Assembly (NCBI GenBank): GCA_048497495.1
Contig: JAFHCF010000267.1
Coordinates: 1 to 38,845 of the forward strand
Length of the DNA: 38,845 bases
Reading direction: 5' to 3'
Origin: JAFHCF01 sp048497495
GTDB taxonomy: Bacteria; Pseudomonadota; Alphaproteobacteria; Rhizobiales; Ancalomicrobiaceae
Every line of letters starts with the position of its first letter. Within the stretch, counting starts at the first letter, position 1. The notes beneath the pieces were generated by a model, which was not told the DNA's origin, ran no database searches, and saw nothing but the letters and a program-made list of their open reading frames with translations. This document shows, piece after piece, positions 16,112 to 24,896 of this stretch. The position numbers were made by a program, and so were the translations under genes.

Positions 16112-16600
16112 TCACGGCGTGCCGGCGCTCGGTTGGCTCATCTCGATGCGCTTGCGCAATTGGCTTTCGGCGACCTCGAAATAGGTCTTCTCGTCGCCCG
16201 GCTCGACCATCGCGTTGCAATGCGGGGTGCAGGCATAGGAATAGCGCGTGCCGCCGCGTTGCACGGTGACGTAGCCGGTCTGCGGCTTGATTACGTTGAT
16301 CACCTCGTCGGCGATCAACTGACCCTTGGCGTCGAGCACCACGAGGTTGGTGACGCCGGCCATCTTGCCGGTGATCACCAGGGTCTGGCGGTCCTGGACG
16401 GTGGCGTCGGCGATGCCCGGGTTGCCGACGACCACGGTGGCGGCCGGCGCGGAGACCCGCATCACCTTGGCCATGTCGATGTTCACCGCGATGGGGTCCT
16501 TGGCCAGCGCCGTGCCGGGCATCGAAGCGGCGGCGAGGCCGAGAAGGATCGCGAGGGAGGGGGAGACGCGCAAGGGACCGATCCTCGTTCGAGGGCTCAT
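16112..16600 (-). CDS. Stand-alone pilus secretin N-domain protein (T2SS-T3SS_pil_N type)
   Basis: This 162-residue exported protein has a signal peptide ending at ALAKD (about residues 30-34). It carries one domain that resembles the N-terminal domain of the secretin CpaC in this same window; VNIDMAKVMRVSAPAATVVVG parallels VQLPLSKSKILDFDEDIRDVLV of CpaC. The secretin channel domain is absent. A C-terminal segment with CTPHC (two cysteines and a histidine) is followed by a charged tail. It lies divergent from flp. A role beside the secretin in the periplasm is inferred from fold and position. The ATG at 16600 has an AGGATGAAGG ribosome site. Confidence 0.8.
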   Translation of the reverse strand: MSPRTRIGPLRVSPSLAILLGLAAASMPGTALAKDPIAVNIDMAKVMRVSAPAATVVVGNPGIADATVQDRQTLVITGKMAGVTNLVVLDAKGQLIADEVINVIKPQTGYVTVQRGGTRYSYACTPHCNAMVEPGDEKTYFEVAESQLRKRIEMSQPSAGTP

Positions 16601-16931
16601 CGAGCCTTCATCCTGCGCCGGTTTGGTGAACGAACGCTTAAAAGCGCGCCGCGTCCGGCGCCTGCCGCCCCGCTCCACGCGCGCGCGTACCTGTCTCGGC
16701 GTCGCCTGCCGCAGCGGGTCGAACCGGCGCGTCCGGCCCGTCGTCGTGAAGCAGGCTTCCGGAAACCCTTGGTTAGGCATGGCATGGAATTCGACGATAT
16801 AGAAATCGATAACCAAGCAAATTTACCTCGCCTTAGAGGGAGGGGGGTATGTTCGGGTCAGACTTCGAATGGCCGAGCGAGCAAGCGGTCCGAAGTTCTG
16901 GTGTACCGTGTAGAACTGTAGGAGCTGTAAG
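16601..16931. other. Divergent regulatory region between the secretin-N gene and flp
   Basis: This region of 331 bases must hold the promoters of the flp pilin and of the divergent gene. It includes one good CtrA-like site (16627-16641) and one weak one (TTTA-N7-TTAG, 16822-16836, two mismatches, about 100 bases before flp). An AT-richer stretch spans about 16790-16840. A perfect AGGAG ribosome site stands 7 bases before the flp ATG. No further gene is supported. Confidence 0.5.
16627..16641 (-). promoter_or_regulatory. Candidate CtrA site before the secretin-N gene
   Basis: On the minus strand this reads TTAA-GCGTTCG-TTCA, which differs by one base from the CtrA consensus TTAA-N7-TTAA. It lies 27-41 bases upstream of the ATG at 16600. 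The same type of site occurs before cpaB and before the TadD-like gene. Confidence 0.4.
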
Positions 16932-17093
16932 ATGACCATGTTTGCCCGTTTCCTCAAGGACGAGTCCGGCGCCACCGCGATCGAGTACGGCCTGATCGCT
17001 TCGCTGGTCGCCGTCGCGATCATCACCGGTGCCACCGCGCTCGGCACCAATCTGAACGCCACCTTCTCCAACCTCGCCGCGAACATGAAGTGA
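16932..17093 (+). CDS. flp: Flp-type type IVb pilin
   Basis: This 53-residue pilin forms the main shaft of the Tad/Flp pilus, used for surface attachment. It has a short charged leader, the cleavage site Gly13 followed by ATAIEYG with Glu18 at +5 and Tyr19 at +6, and one hydrophobic helix of about 22 residues (LIASLVAVAIITGATALG). The AGGAG site at 16920-16924 fits the ATG at 16932; a second in-frame ATG two codons later is less well placed. It is the first gene of the plus-strand Tad block, and a strong terminator directly after it should let it be expressed in excess over the assembly genes. Confidence 0.95.
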   Translation: MTMFARFLKDESGATAIEYGLIASLVAVAIITGATALGTNLNATFSNLAANMK

Positions 17094-17117
17094 TCTGAGC
17101 GAAGGTTCGTGATTACG

Positions 17118-17150
17118 AAACGGGGGCCGCTGGCCCCCGTTTTCTTTTTT
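17118..17150 (+). terminator. Strong terminator between flp and cpaA
   Basis: A perfect 11-base stem, AAACGGGGGCC (17118-17128) and GGCCCCCGTTT (17132-17142), has a GCT loop and is followed by C and then six or more T residues. It lies 24 bases after the flp stop. It should end most flp transcripts before cpaA. Confidence 0.93.
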
Positions 17151-17274
17151 GTCCGAGGGATCGAGGCGCGGGACCGGCCGCGCCGACCCGCTGCCGCGGC
17201 GTCGGCGTTTACGTCGCCTTCAGGCGCCGCTGCCAGAATGGGCCTCGCGTGAGGCCTCGCCGAAGGAGAGCGAT

Positions 17275-17781
17275 ATGTCGCAGGTGGTTCTGACGGGTCT
17301 GGTTCTGGTGTTCCCGGTCCTGGTGGTGTGGGCGGCGATCACCGACTTCATGACCATGACCATCGCCAACCGTGTCTCCATCGGCCTCGCCGCCGCAGGG
17401 CTCGTCGCCCTGGCGGTGAGCGCGCCGCCGCTCGCCGTCGTCGGCGCCCATCTCGGCGCCGCCGCTCTGGTCTTCGCGGTCGGCTTCGCCTGTTTCGCCT
17501 TCGGCTGGATGGGCGGAGGCGACGTCAAGTTCGCCGCCGCGGTGGCGCTCTGGCTCGGCTGGGGGCACCTCCTCGACTATGCCATGACCTTCACGGTCTA
17601 CGGCGGTCTCCTGACGCTGTTGGTGCTCTTCTCCGACCGGGTGCTCGATCCGCTGCCCGCCCTGAAGGTGGGCTTCCTCGCCCGCTTCCAGGAAAACCGG
17701 CGGGTGCCCTACGGCATCGCCCTGTCGGCCGCCGCCCTGCAGATCTTCCCCGAAACCGTCTGGATGCGCGTCTTCGGTTGA
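17275..17781 (+). CDS. cpaA: Prepilin peptidase CpaA/TadV
   Basis: This 168-residue inner-membrane aspartic peptidase (A24 family, short form without the methylase domain) cuts the leaders of Flp and the TadE-type pseudopilins. The two catalytic aspartates are visible in AAITDFMTMTIANRVS (Asp23 or nearby) and in the GGGDVKF motif (about residues 82-88). Four to five hydrophobic membrane segments fill the rest. The ATG at 17275 has a GGAG ribosome site six bases upstream. It lies beyond the flp terminator and 212 bases before cpaB. Confidence 0.93.
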   Translation: MSQVVLTGLVLVFPVLVVWAAITDFMTMTIANRVSIGLAAAGLVALAVSAPPLAVVGAHLGAAALVFAVGFACFAFGWMGGGDVKFAAAVALWLGWGHLLDYAMTFTVYGGLLTLLVLFSDRVLDPLPALKVGFLARFQENRRVPYGIALSAAALQIFPETVWMRVFG

Positions 17782-17910
17782 TCCGAGATCCAGTCCGCCC
17801 GCCTCGACCGCGCGCGTCCGCCCGACCCGCGCGGTTTTGATTTCGCGGCGGTATCCGCGTGCCCGATGCGGGCGGTTGACGGAAAATTCACGACGTGCCG
17901 ACAGACATCG

Positions 17911-17925
17911 TTAACCATACCTGAA
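17911..17925 (+). promoter_or_regulatory. Candidate CtrA site before cpaB
   Basis: TTAA-CCATACC-TGAA has seven bases between the half sites and one mismatch to TTAA-N7-TTAA. The first half continues as TTAACCAT, the common form of the CtrA half site. It is centred 76 bases upstream of the cpaB ATG, in a 212-base gap that is the natural place for the main assembly operon promoter. Confidence 0.5.
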
Positions 17926-17993
17926 CCAATTCCCCCCGAAACTGCACCGTGATGGACATCGTCGGTGTCCCATGTGTTTTCGGGTTTTGGGTC

Positions 17994-18803
17994 ATGAAGG
18001 TCACGCGCCTCTTCGTTCTGGCGATCGCACTGGGTGCCGGGCTCGTCGCCGCGTTGCTCGCGGTGAAGATGTCGAACAGGGCACCCGCGCCGGCGCCGGT
18101 CGCCGCCCTTCCGGTCGAGGCGCCGCGCCTCGACACGCTCGACGTCCTGGTCGCCGCCAAGGACATCGCGCTCGGCCATCGCATCGCCGCCGGGGATCTG
18201 GTCTGGCAGTCCTTCCCCAAGTCCGGCATCGTCGAATTCTACACCAACCGCGTGGCGCGCCCCGGCGCGGCGGAAGAACTGCTCGGCATGGTGGCGCGCT
18301 CCCCCTTCTTGGCCGGCGAGCCGGTGCGTGAGCAGCGCCTGATCAAGGCCGATCGCGGCTTCATGTCGGTGATCCTGACGCCGGGCATGCGGGCGAGCGC
18401 CGTCGAGGTCAAGGCGGTGTCGACCGCCGGCGGGTTCATCCTGCCCAACGACCACGTCGACGTGATCCTCACCCGCGCCGCCCCCAAGGCCGGCAACACC
18501 GGCGGCGACCCCTACGTCAGCGAGACGATCCTGACCAACGTCCGGGTCCTCGCGGTCGATCAGCAGATCTCCGACGGCAAGGGCGAGGCCTCGATGCTCG
18601 CCAAGGACACGGTGACGGTGGAAGTGTCGCCCCATCAGGCCGAGACGCTCGCCCAGTCGACGCAGCTCGGGGTGATCTCGCTCGCCCTGCGCGCCATTCG
18701 CGATCGCGACGGCGGGGTCGTGGAGGAAGAACCCGAGTCGTCCGGCGGCTCGGTGAAGATGGTGCGTTTCGGTGTGCAGTCGACCGTCTCGATGCGTCGT
18801 TGA
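17994..18803 (+). CDS. cpaB: Tad pilus assembly protein CpaB/RcpC
   Basis: This 269-residue protein has an N-terminal membrane anchor (about residues 4-22), a proline- and alanine-rich linker, then a SAF-like domain (LDVLVAAKDIALGHRIAAGDL) typical of CpaB/RcpC. It works in the periplasm with the secretin CpaC. A conserved block GGFILPNDHVDVILT is present near residue 140. The ATG at 17994 places the anchor right at the start; a GTG or ATG at 17949/17952 would add 15 or 14 residues, and neither has a good ribosome site. It heads the run cpaB-C-D-E-F-tadB-tadC. Confidence 0.92.
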   Translation: MKVTRLFVLAIALGAGLVAALLAVKMSNRAPAPAPVAALPVEAPRLDTLDVLVAAKDIALGHRIAAGDLVWQSFPKSGIVEFYTNRVARPGAAEELLGMVARSPFLAGEPVREQRLIKADRGFMSVILTPGMRASAVEVKAVSTAGGFILPNDHVDVILTRAAPKAGNTGGDPYVSETILTNVRVLAVDQQISDGKGEASMLAKDTVTVEVSPHQAETLAQSTQLGVISLALRAIRDRDGGVVEEEPESSGGSVKMVRFGVQSTVSMRR

Positions 18804-18836
18804 CGGCAGGCTCGTTCGAATACTGAGGGTGGTCGC

Positions 18837-20345
18837 ATGTTCACCAATCTGGTCTCTATCCGGCCCGGGCTCTCCGCCGTGCTCCTCGCGGCGGCGTTCG
18901 GCCTCGCCGGTGCCGTGGCTCCGGCCGCGGCGAGCGACATGCCGCCGCGCATGGATCGCATCGCCGGCGTCGAATCCGGGCGGGATCGCGTGGTTCAACT
19001 GCCGCTGTCGAAGTCGAAGATCCTCGACTTCGACGAGGACATCCGCGACGTGTTGGTCTCCGACCCCAAGGTCGCCGACGCCGTGGTGCGCTCCTCCCGC
19101 CGCCTCTATCTGATCGGCAACAAGTTCGGCACCACCAACATCGTCGTCTTCGGCGGCTCGGGCCGGCCGATCGCCAATCTCGAGCTCCAGGTCCAGGTCG
19201 ACACCAGCGCCCTCGAGGGTCTCCTCAAGCGCCTCCTGCCCAGGAGCGACATCCGCGTCGAGGCGGTCGCCGGGACGGTCGTGCTGTCGGGCGCCGTCGG
19301 CAACGGCGGCGAGGCGATCCAGGCCTACGAGGTCGCCTCCAAGTTCGTCGGCGCTCCGATCGAGAGCGCCTCGAGCGGATCGTCGTCGAGCGGCGCCACC
19401 GGCTCGACCGGCACCGCCTCGTCCGGTGCCGGGTCGTCGATCCAGGTCGTCAACGCGCTCACCATCCGCGGCAAGGATCAGGTGATGCTGAGGGTCACCA
19501 TCGCCGAGGTCCAGCGCGACGTCGTCAAGAAGCTCGGCATCGACCTGACCAGCTCGATCACCAACGGCAACTGGTCGAGCGCGATCGCCACCGCCAATCC
19601 CTTCCCGATCACGCCCGCCGTCGATCCCGCCATCACCGGATCGGGCACGCTCAAGTTCGGCTCCTCCTCGATCACCGGCAAGCTGTCGGCGCTCGAGCAG
19701 AACGGCGTCCTGAAGACCCTCGCCGAACCCAATCTGTCGGCGCTCTCCGGCGAGCAGGCGCAGTTCCTGGTCGGTGGTGAATATCCGATCCCGGTGAGCC
19801 AGAGCTCGTCGACGAGCGGCAGCACCATCGGCGTCGAGTTCAAGACCTACGGCATCGGCCTCAACTTCCAGCCGGTGGTCCTGGCCGACGATCGCATCTC
19901 GCTGACGGTGAAGACCGAAGTCTCCGAGCTCACCTCCGACGGCGCCGTCACCATCTCGAGCCTGACCATCCCCGCCCTTCGGGTGCGCCGCGCCTCCACC
20001 ACCCTCGAGATCCCCTCGGGTGGCGCCATGGTGCTCGGTGGCCTGATCAAGGACGACGTCAAACAGGCGATCGCCGGCACCCCCGGCCTGCTCAATCTGC
20101 CGGTGCTCGGAACCCTCTTCCGCTCCCGCGACTTCCAGCGCTCGCAGTCGGAACTGGTGATCTTCGTCCAGCCGTTGGTGGTCAGGCCGGTCGCCACCTC
20201 GAAGCTCGAGCGTCCCGACCGCAACTTCCAACCCGCCAACGACGCCGCCGGATACTTCCTCGGCCGTCTCAACCGCATGTATCGCACCGTCGATCGCGCC
20301 CCCGGGGGCACCTATCGCGGTCAGTACGGCTACATCTTCGAGTGA
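18837..20345 (+). CDS. cpaC: Tad pilus outer-membrane secretin CpaC/RcpA
   Basis: This 502-residue protein forms the outer-membrane ring through which the pilus leaves the cell. It has a signal peptide (cleavage near PAAASD, about residue 33), a pilus N domain (about 50-120), a BON-like stretch (about 125-175) and the secretin domain (about 215-430). GEYPIPV and the block ending in LGTLFRSRDFQRSQSELVIFVQPLVVRP are typical. A low-complexity Ser/Gly/Thr loop lies at about 178-203. It starts at ATG 18837 with GAGGGTGG upstream, 33 bases after cpaB. Confidence 0.95.
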   Translation: MFTNLVSIRPGLSAVLLAAAFGLAGAVAPAAASDMPPRMDRIAGVESGRDRVVQLPLSKSKILDFDEDIRDVLVSDPKVADAVVRSSRRLYLIGNKFGTTNIVVFGGSGRPIANLELQVQVDTSALEGLLKRLLPRSDIRVEAVAGTVVLSGAVGNGGEAIQAYEVASKFVGAPIESASSGSSSSGATGSTGTASSGAGSSIQVVNALTIRGKDQVMLRVTIAEVQRDVVKKLGIDLTSSITNGNWSSAIATANPFPITPAVDPAITGSGTLKFGSSSITGKLSALEQNGVLKTLAEPNLSALSGEQAQFLVGGEYPIPVSQSSSTSGSTIGVEFKTYGIGLNFQPVVLADDRISLTVKTEVSELTSDGAVTISSLTIPALRVRRASTTLEIPSGGAMVLGGLIKDDVKQAIAGTPGLLNLPVLGTLFRSRDFQRSQSELVIFVQPLVVRPVATSKLERPDRNFQPANDAAGYFLGRLNRMYRTVDRAPGGTYRGQYGYIFE

Positions 20346-20358
20346 GGGCAACGACACC

Positions 20359-21102
20359 ATGAGCACGTCGGTCCGATCAGTCTCGCGTTTCGGTCGCGCC
20401 CTCGGCGTCACGGGCAGTCTCGCCCTGGCGCTCCTGACCGCCGCCTGCAACACCACCCGCTACGAGCCGACCGTCACCGGCTCGGTGCCGCACGACGGTT
20501 TCCGCAATCGCCACCCGATCGTGATCGAACAGGGCGAGGAGACCTTCGACGTGCCCGTCGCCGCCCATGGCGCCGCCCTGCCGCGACACGTCCTCGCCAA
20601 AATCGAGGCCTTCGGCCGCGAGGCGGTGGATCAGGGCGCGACCGGCATGACGGTGATGGTGCCGAGCGCCTCGCGCAACGAGGCCGCCGCCTACCGCGCC
20701 GCCCGCGAGATCGGCGATGCCCTCGCCCGCGCCGGCTTCCCGGCCCACACGGTGCACAAGGTGCCCTATGCGGCGGAAGGCCCGGAGGACGCGGCGCCGA
20801 TCCGCCTCTCCTATGCCCGCATCGTCGCCAAGGTGCCCCATCGTTGCGGTCGTTGGCCCGAACAGGTGGCCAGCGCCGCCGACAATTCCGACTACTGGAA
20901 CTTCGGCTGCGCCACCCAGTCCAACATCGCCGCCATGGTCGCCGAGCCGACGGATCTCGTTTCGCCGGCGCCGATCGGCAAGCCCGACGCCACCCGCCGC
21001 TCCGCGGTGATCCAGGCCTATCGCAAGGGCGAGAAGACCCGGTCCGACTTCAAGCTTCCCGACACCACCGCCTCGAAGGTCGGCAGCGGAGGAGGTGAGT
21101 GA
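20359..21102 (+). CDS. cpaD: Tad pilus lipoprotein CpaD
   Basis: This 247-residue CpaD-family protein is anchored by lipid: the lipobox LTAAC ends at Cys30. CpaD is thought to help place the secretin in the outer membrane. The family block SRNEAAAYRAAREIGDALARAG is followed by a cysteine-containing segment, FGCATQSNIAAMV (about 185), that is typical for CpaD. It starts 13 bases after cpaC, and its stop codon shares one base with the start codon of cpaE. Confidence 0.92.
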   Translation: MSTSVRSVSRFGRALGVTGSLALALLTAACNTTRYEPTVTGSVPHDGFRNRHPIVIEQGEETFDVPVAAHGAALPRHVLAKIEAFGREAVDQGATGMTVMVPSASRNEAAAYRAAREIGDALARAGFPAHTVHKVPYAAEGPEDAAPIRLSYARIVAKVPHRCGRWPEQVASAADNSDYWNFGCATQSNIAAMVAEPTDLVSPAPIGKPDATRRSAVIQAYRKGEKTRSDFKLPDTTASKVGSGGGE

Positions 21103-22361
21103 TGGCGCGCGGCAACAACGAACGCCCGATCCATGTCGAGCCGTCCGAGCCGAGGGCGATTCCGCGCGTCGCCATTCAGGCCTTCTGCGAGACCCCCGAG
21201 GTCGCCGCGGCGCTCGAGGGCGCGGCCCAGGACCGGCGGATGTCGCGCGCCCACGTCAAGGTTCTGATGGGCGGCCTGCCGGCGGCGGTCGAATTCTACG
21301 GGTCCGCCCCCACCCCCAACCTGGTGGTGGTGGAATCGAAGGGACGCTCGGAGGACATCCTCGGTCATCTCGACGGCCTCGCCGAGGTCTGCGATCCCGG
21401 CACCAAGGTCCTGGTGATCGGCCACGTCAACGACGTGCTGCTCTATCGCGAGCTGGTTCGCCGAGGTGTGAGCGAATATGTGGTGGCGCCGCTCGATCTC
21501 TTCGACGTGTTGCGCGCCATCGGCGATCTCTATCACAATCCCGACGCGGCACTCCTCGGCCGCTCCATCGCCTTCATCGGCGCCAAGGGCGGTTGCGGGT
21601 CCTCGACCCTCGCCCACAACGTCGCCTGGTCGATCGCCAAGACTTTCGACAACGACGTGCTGGTCGCCGATCTCGATCTCGCCTGGGGCACCGGCGGTCT
21701 CGACTTCAATCAGGATCCGACCCAAGGTGTCCTCGATGCCCTGATGTCGCCGGAACGCATCGACGAGGTCTTCCTCGACCGTCTGTTGACCAAGTGTTCC
21801 GATCACCTCTCGCTGCTCGCCGCGCCCGCCCTCCTCGATCGTCCCTACGATTTCGAGGAACTCGCCTTCGATCCGACCGTCGAGGTGGCGCGCGGCAACG
21901 TGCCGATCGTCGTGCTCGATCTGCCGCATCAGTGGAGCGGCTGGGTGCGTCGTCAGTTGCGCGAGGCCGACGAGGTGGTGATCGTCGCCAGTCCCGACCT
22001 CGCCAATCTGCGCAACGCCAAGAACCTCGCCGACGTGCTGCGGTCCTCGCGTCCCAACGACGCGCCACCGCGCCTGGTGTTCAACCAGGTCGGCATGCCC
22101 AAGCGTCCGGAAATCAAGCTCGAGGACTTCGCCAAGGCGCTCGGTCTCCAGGTCGCCGCGACGATCGCCTTCGACGCGGCGCTGTTCGGCAATGCCGCCA
22201 ACAAGGGTCTGATGATCGGCGAGCTCGATGCCAAGCACCAACTGACCGAGGCCTTCCGCAATCTCGCGGCCGTCGTCACCGGCCGCAGCGAGATCCGCAA
22301 GGCCAAGAAGTCGCCCTTCGCGCCGCTCTTGGAAAAGCTGCGGACGCGTAAGGCATCGTGA
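21102..22361 (+). CDS. cpaE: Tad pilus ATPase/localisation protein CpaE/TadZ
   Basis: This 419-residue cytoplasmic protein has a receiver-like N-terminal domain (about 20-145) without a clear phosphorylation site and a ParA/MinD-type ATPase domain (about 153-400). The deviant Walker A motif is AKGGCGSST (161-169). TadZ/CpaE marks the cell pole or site of pilus assembly. The ATG at 21102 overlaps the cpaD stop by one base and follows GGAGGAGGT; a GTG three bases earlier is possible. The gene is tightly coupled to cpaD. Confidence 0.93.
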   Translation: MARGNNERPIHVEPSEPRAIPRVAIQAFCETPEVAAALEGAAQDRRMSRAHVKVLMGGLPAAVEFYGSAPTPNLVVVESKGRSEDILGHLDGLAEVCDPGTKVLVIGHVNDVLLYRELVRRGVSEYVVAPLDLFDVLRAIGDLYHNPDAALLGRSIAFIGAKGGCGSSTLAHNVAWSIAKTFDNDVLVADLDLAWGTGGLDFNQDPTQGVLDALMSPERIDEVFLDRLLTKCSDHLSLLAAPALLDRPYDFEELAFDPTVEVARGNVPIVVLDLPHQWSGWVRRQLREADEVVIVASPDLANLRNAKNLADVLRSSRPNDAPPRLVFNQVGMPKRPEIKLEDFAKALGLQVAATIAFDAALFGNAANKGLMIGELDAKHQLTEAFRNLAAVVTGRSEIRKAKKSPFAPLLEKLRTRKAS

Positions 22362-22384
22362 GCGTTTCGACGAGGTGAGACAGA

Positions 22385-23863
22385 ATGTTCGGGCGTAGAG
22401 GATCGAGTGGTGGTTCGTCGGTCGGCCAGCGGGTGGAAGCCCCGGCGGCGGCGCGCGTGCCCGCGGCCCCCAGTCGCGCCGCGCCGGGTCGCGCCGCCGC
22501 GCCGCCGCCTCCGTCCGCCGCCGTCGATCCCAACGCGCCGATCCCGCCGACCCGGGCCCAGGAGCGCCAGCGCTCGGAGGAGTATTACGACACCAAGTCG
22601 TCGATCTTCTCGGCCCTGATCGACACCATCGATCTCTCCCAGCTCGCCCGCCTCGACGCCGAATCGGCGCGCGAGGAGATCTCCGACGTCATCAACGAGA
22701 TCATCCAGCTGAAGAATCTGGTGATGTCGATCGCCGAGCAGGAGGAACTGCTCGCCGACATCGTCAACGACGTCCTCGGCTATGGTCCGCTCGAGCCATT
22801 GCTCGCCCGCGACGACATCGCCGACATCATGGTCAATGGCGCCGAGCGGACCTACATCGAAGTCGCCGGCAAGGTCCAGATGACCGGCATTCGCTTCCGC
22901 GACAATCAGCAACTGATGAACATCTGTCAGCGGATCGTCAGCCAGGTCGGCCGCCGCGTCGACGAATCCAGCCCGATCTGCGACGCGCGCCTGCCCGACG
23001 GCTCCCGCGTCAACGTCATCGCTCCGCCCCTGGCGATCGACGGCCCGGCGCTCACCATTCGTAAGTTCAAGAAGGACAAGCTGACCCTCGACCAACTGGT
23101 CAAGTTCGGCACGATCACCCCGGAGGGCGCCGCGGTCCTCCAGGTGATCGGACGCAGCCGCTGCAACGTCGTGGTCTCCGGCGGCACCGGCTCCGGCAAG
23201 ACGACGCTGCTCAACTGCCTGACCTTCTACATCGAGAGTACCGAACGCATCATCACCTGCGAGGACGCCGCCGAACTGCAACTCCAGCAGCCGCACGTGG
23301 TGCGCCTGGAGACGCGCCCGCCCAACATCGAGGGCGAGGGTCAGGTGACCATGCGCGACCTCATCAAGAACTGCCTGCGCATGCGTCCCGAGCGGATCAT
23401 CGTCGGCGAGGTGCGCGGACCGGAGGCCTTCGACCTGTTGCAGGCGATGAACACCGGCCACGACGGTTCGATGGGCACGCTGCACGCCAACAGCCCGCGC
23501 GAGGCCCTCTCCCGCATGGAATCGATGATCACCATGGGCGGCTATTCGCTGCCCGCCAAGACGATCCGCGAGATGATCTGCACCTCGGTCGACATCGTCG
23601 TCCAGGCGGCGCGCCTGCGCGACGGCTCGCGCCGCATCACCCACATCACCGAGGTGATGGGTCTGGAAGGCGACGTCATCATCACCCAGGATCTCTTCGT
23701 CTACGAGATCCTCGGCGAGGACGAGTTCGGCCGCATCATCGGCCGTCATCGCTCGACCGGCATCGGTCGGCCGAGGATGTGGGATCGCGCCCGTTACTTC
23801 GGCGAGGAGAAGCGTCTCGCCGAGGCCCTCGATCAGGCAAACATCGCCGACGCGCCTCTGTGA
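22385..23863 (+). CDS. cpaF: Tad pilus secretion ATPase CpaF/TadA
   Basis: This 492-residue hexameric ATPase drives pilus assembly and possibly retraction. It has an Ala/Pro-rich leader (about 1-60), a helical N domain, and the type II/IV ATPase core. Walker A is GGTGSGKTT (266-274), Walker B is IIVGEV (338-343), and the His box appears as GHDGSMGTLHAN (358-369). It lies 23 bases after cpaE and 32 bases before tadB. Confidence 0.96.
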   Translation: MFGRRGSSGGSSVGQRVEAPAAARVPAAPSRAAPGRAAAPPPPSAAVDPNAPIPPTRAQERQRSEEYYDTKSSIFSALIDTIDLSQLARLDAESAREEISDVINEIIQLKNLVMSIAEQEELLADIVNDVLGYGPLEPLLARDDIADIMVNGAERTYIEVAGKVQMTGIRFRDNQQLMNICQRIVSQVGRRVDESSPICDARLPDGSRVNVIAPPLAIDGPALTIRKFKKDKLTLDQLVKFGTITPEGAAVLQVIGRSRCNVVVSGGTGSGKTTLLNCLTFYIESTERIITCEDAAELQLQQPHVVRLETRPPNIEGEGQVTMRDLIKNCLRMRPERIIVGEVRGPEAFDLLQAMNTGHDGSMGTLHANSPREALSRMESMITMGGYSLPAKTIREMICTSVDIVVQAARLRDGSRRITHITEVMGLEGDVIITQDLFVYEILGEDEFGRIIGRHRSTGIGRPRMWDRARYFGEEKRLAEALDQANIADAPL

Positions 23864-23895
23864 GGTCGTCGCGTCGTGAATGAGGAGCATGAGGC

Positions 23896-24885
23896 GTGTT
23901 CGGTCTCGGTCTGACCACTCTGGCATTGATCGCCCTGGCCATGCTGAGCGCGGGCGGCATCGCCTATGCTCTCCTCTTCGACAAGGTCGAGACGGAGAAG
24001 ACCACCGAGAGGCGGCTGAACCGGATCATCGAGAGGGGTCGGATCGAGGAGGTTCAGAGCGGCGGCGGTCGCAAGCGCTCGATCCAGGACGCCTTCAAGG
24101 AATTCGAGGCCAAGCAGGCGGCGCGCGAGAGGCGCAACAAGAAGCCGCCGTTGGCGATGCGCCTGGTCCAGGCCGGCCTCGACTGGAACCGCAGGACCTA
24201 TCTCATGTTCTCGGGCGCCCTGGCGGCCGCCTCGATGCTGCTGCTCTATTTCGCCTCCGGCTCGCCGCTGGTGGCGATCGGCGCCGGCGTGATCGGCTTC
24301 CTCGGCCTGCCGTCGTGGGTCGTCGACCGCTTGCGTCTGCGCCGGCAGAAGCAGTTCCTCGAGGAACTCCCGACCGCCGTCGATCTCATCGTCCGCGGTG
24401 TCCGTTCGGGTCTGCCGCTCGGCGACTGCCTGCGCATGGTCGCCACCGAGACCCGCGAGCCGGTGAAGTCGGAGTTCCGACAGATCCTCGAGGCCCAGCA
24501 TCTCGGCATGCCGGTCGGTGATGCCTGTATGAAGCTGTTCGAGCGCGTGCCGGTCCAGGAGGCCAACTTCTTCGGCATCGTCATCGCCATTCAGCAGAAG
24601 GCCGGCGGCAACCTCTCCGAGGCGCTCGCCAATCTATCCAAGGTCCTCCGCGATCGGAAGAAGATGAAGGCCAAGATCCTCGCCATGTCGATGGAGGCGA
24701 AATCCTCGGCCGCCATCATCGGTTCGCTGCCGATCATCGTCAGCGGTCTCGTCTACGTGACGAGCCCGAGCTACATCATGCTTCTCTTCAAGACCAATGC
24801 CGGCAACGTGATCGTCGTCGGCGGCCTGATCTACATGCTGATCGGCATCATGGTGATGAAGAAGATGATCGACTTCGATTTCTGA
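23896..24885 (+). CDS. tadB: Tad pilus inner-membrane platform protein TadB
   Basis: This 329-residue integral membrane protein is of the GspF/T2SSF type and forms the assembly platform with TadC. It has a hydrophobic N-terminus (about 3-25), a basic cytoplasmic stretch, two membrane segments around 95-140, a T2SSF domain (about 150-285) and two C-terminal membrane segments. The start is GTG at 23896, with TGAGGAG about nine bases upstream. The stop is 11 bases before tadC. Confidence 0.92.
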   Translation: MFGLGLTTLALIALAMLSAGGIAYALLFDKVETEKTTERRLNRIIERGRIEEVQSGGGRKRSIQDAFKEFEAKQAARERRNKKPPLAMRLVQAGLDWNRRTYLMFSGALAAASMLLLYFASGSPLVAIGAGVIGFLGLPSWVVDRLRLRRQKQFLEELPTAVDLIVRGVRSGLPLGDCLRMVATETREPVKSEFRQILEAQHLGMPVGDACMKLFERVPVQEANFFGIVIAIQQKAGGNLSEALANLSKVLRDRKKMKAKILAMSMEAKSSAAIIGSLPIIVSGLVYVTSPSYIMLLFKTNAGNVIVVGGLIYMLIGIMVMKKMIDFDF

Positions 24886-24896
24886 AGGAGGATGGC

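Noticed and set aside
17709..20456. Open frame of 915 codons on the minus strand opposite cpaB and cpaC
   Set aside because: It is the mirror of two clear Tad genes and contains no recognisable domain.
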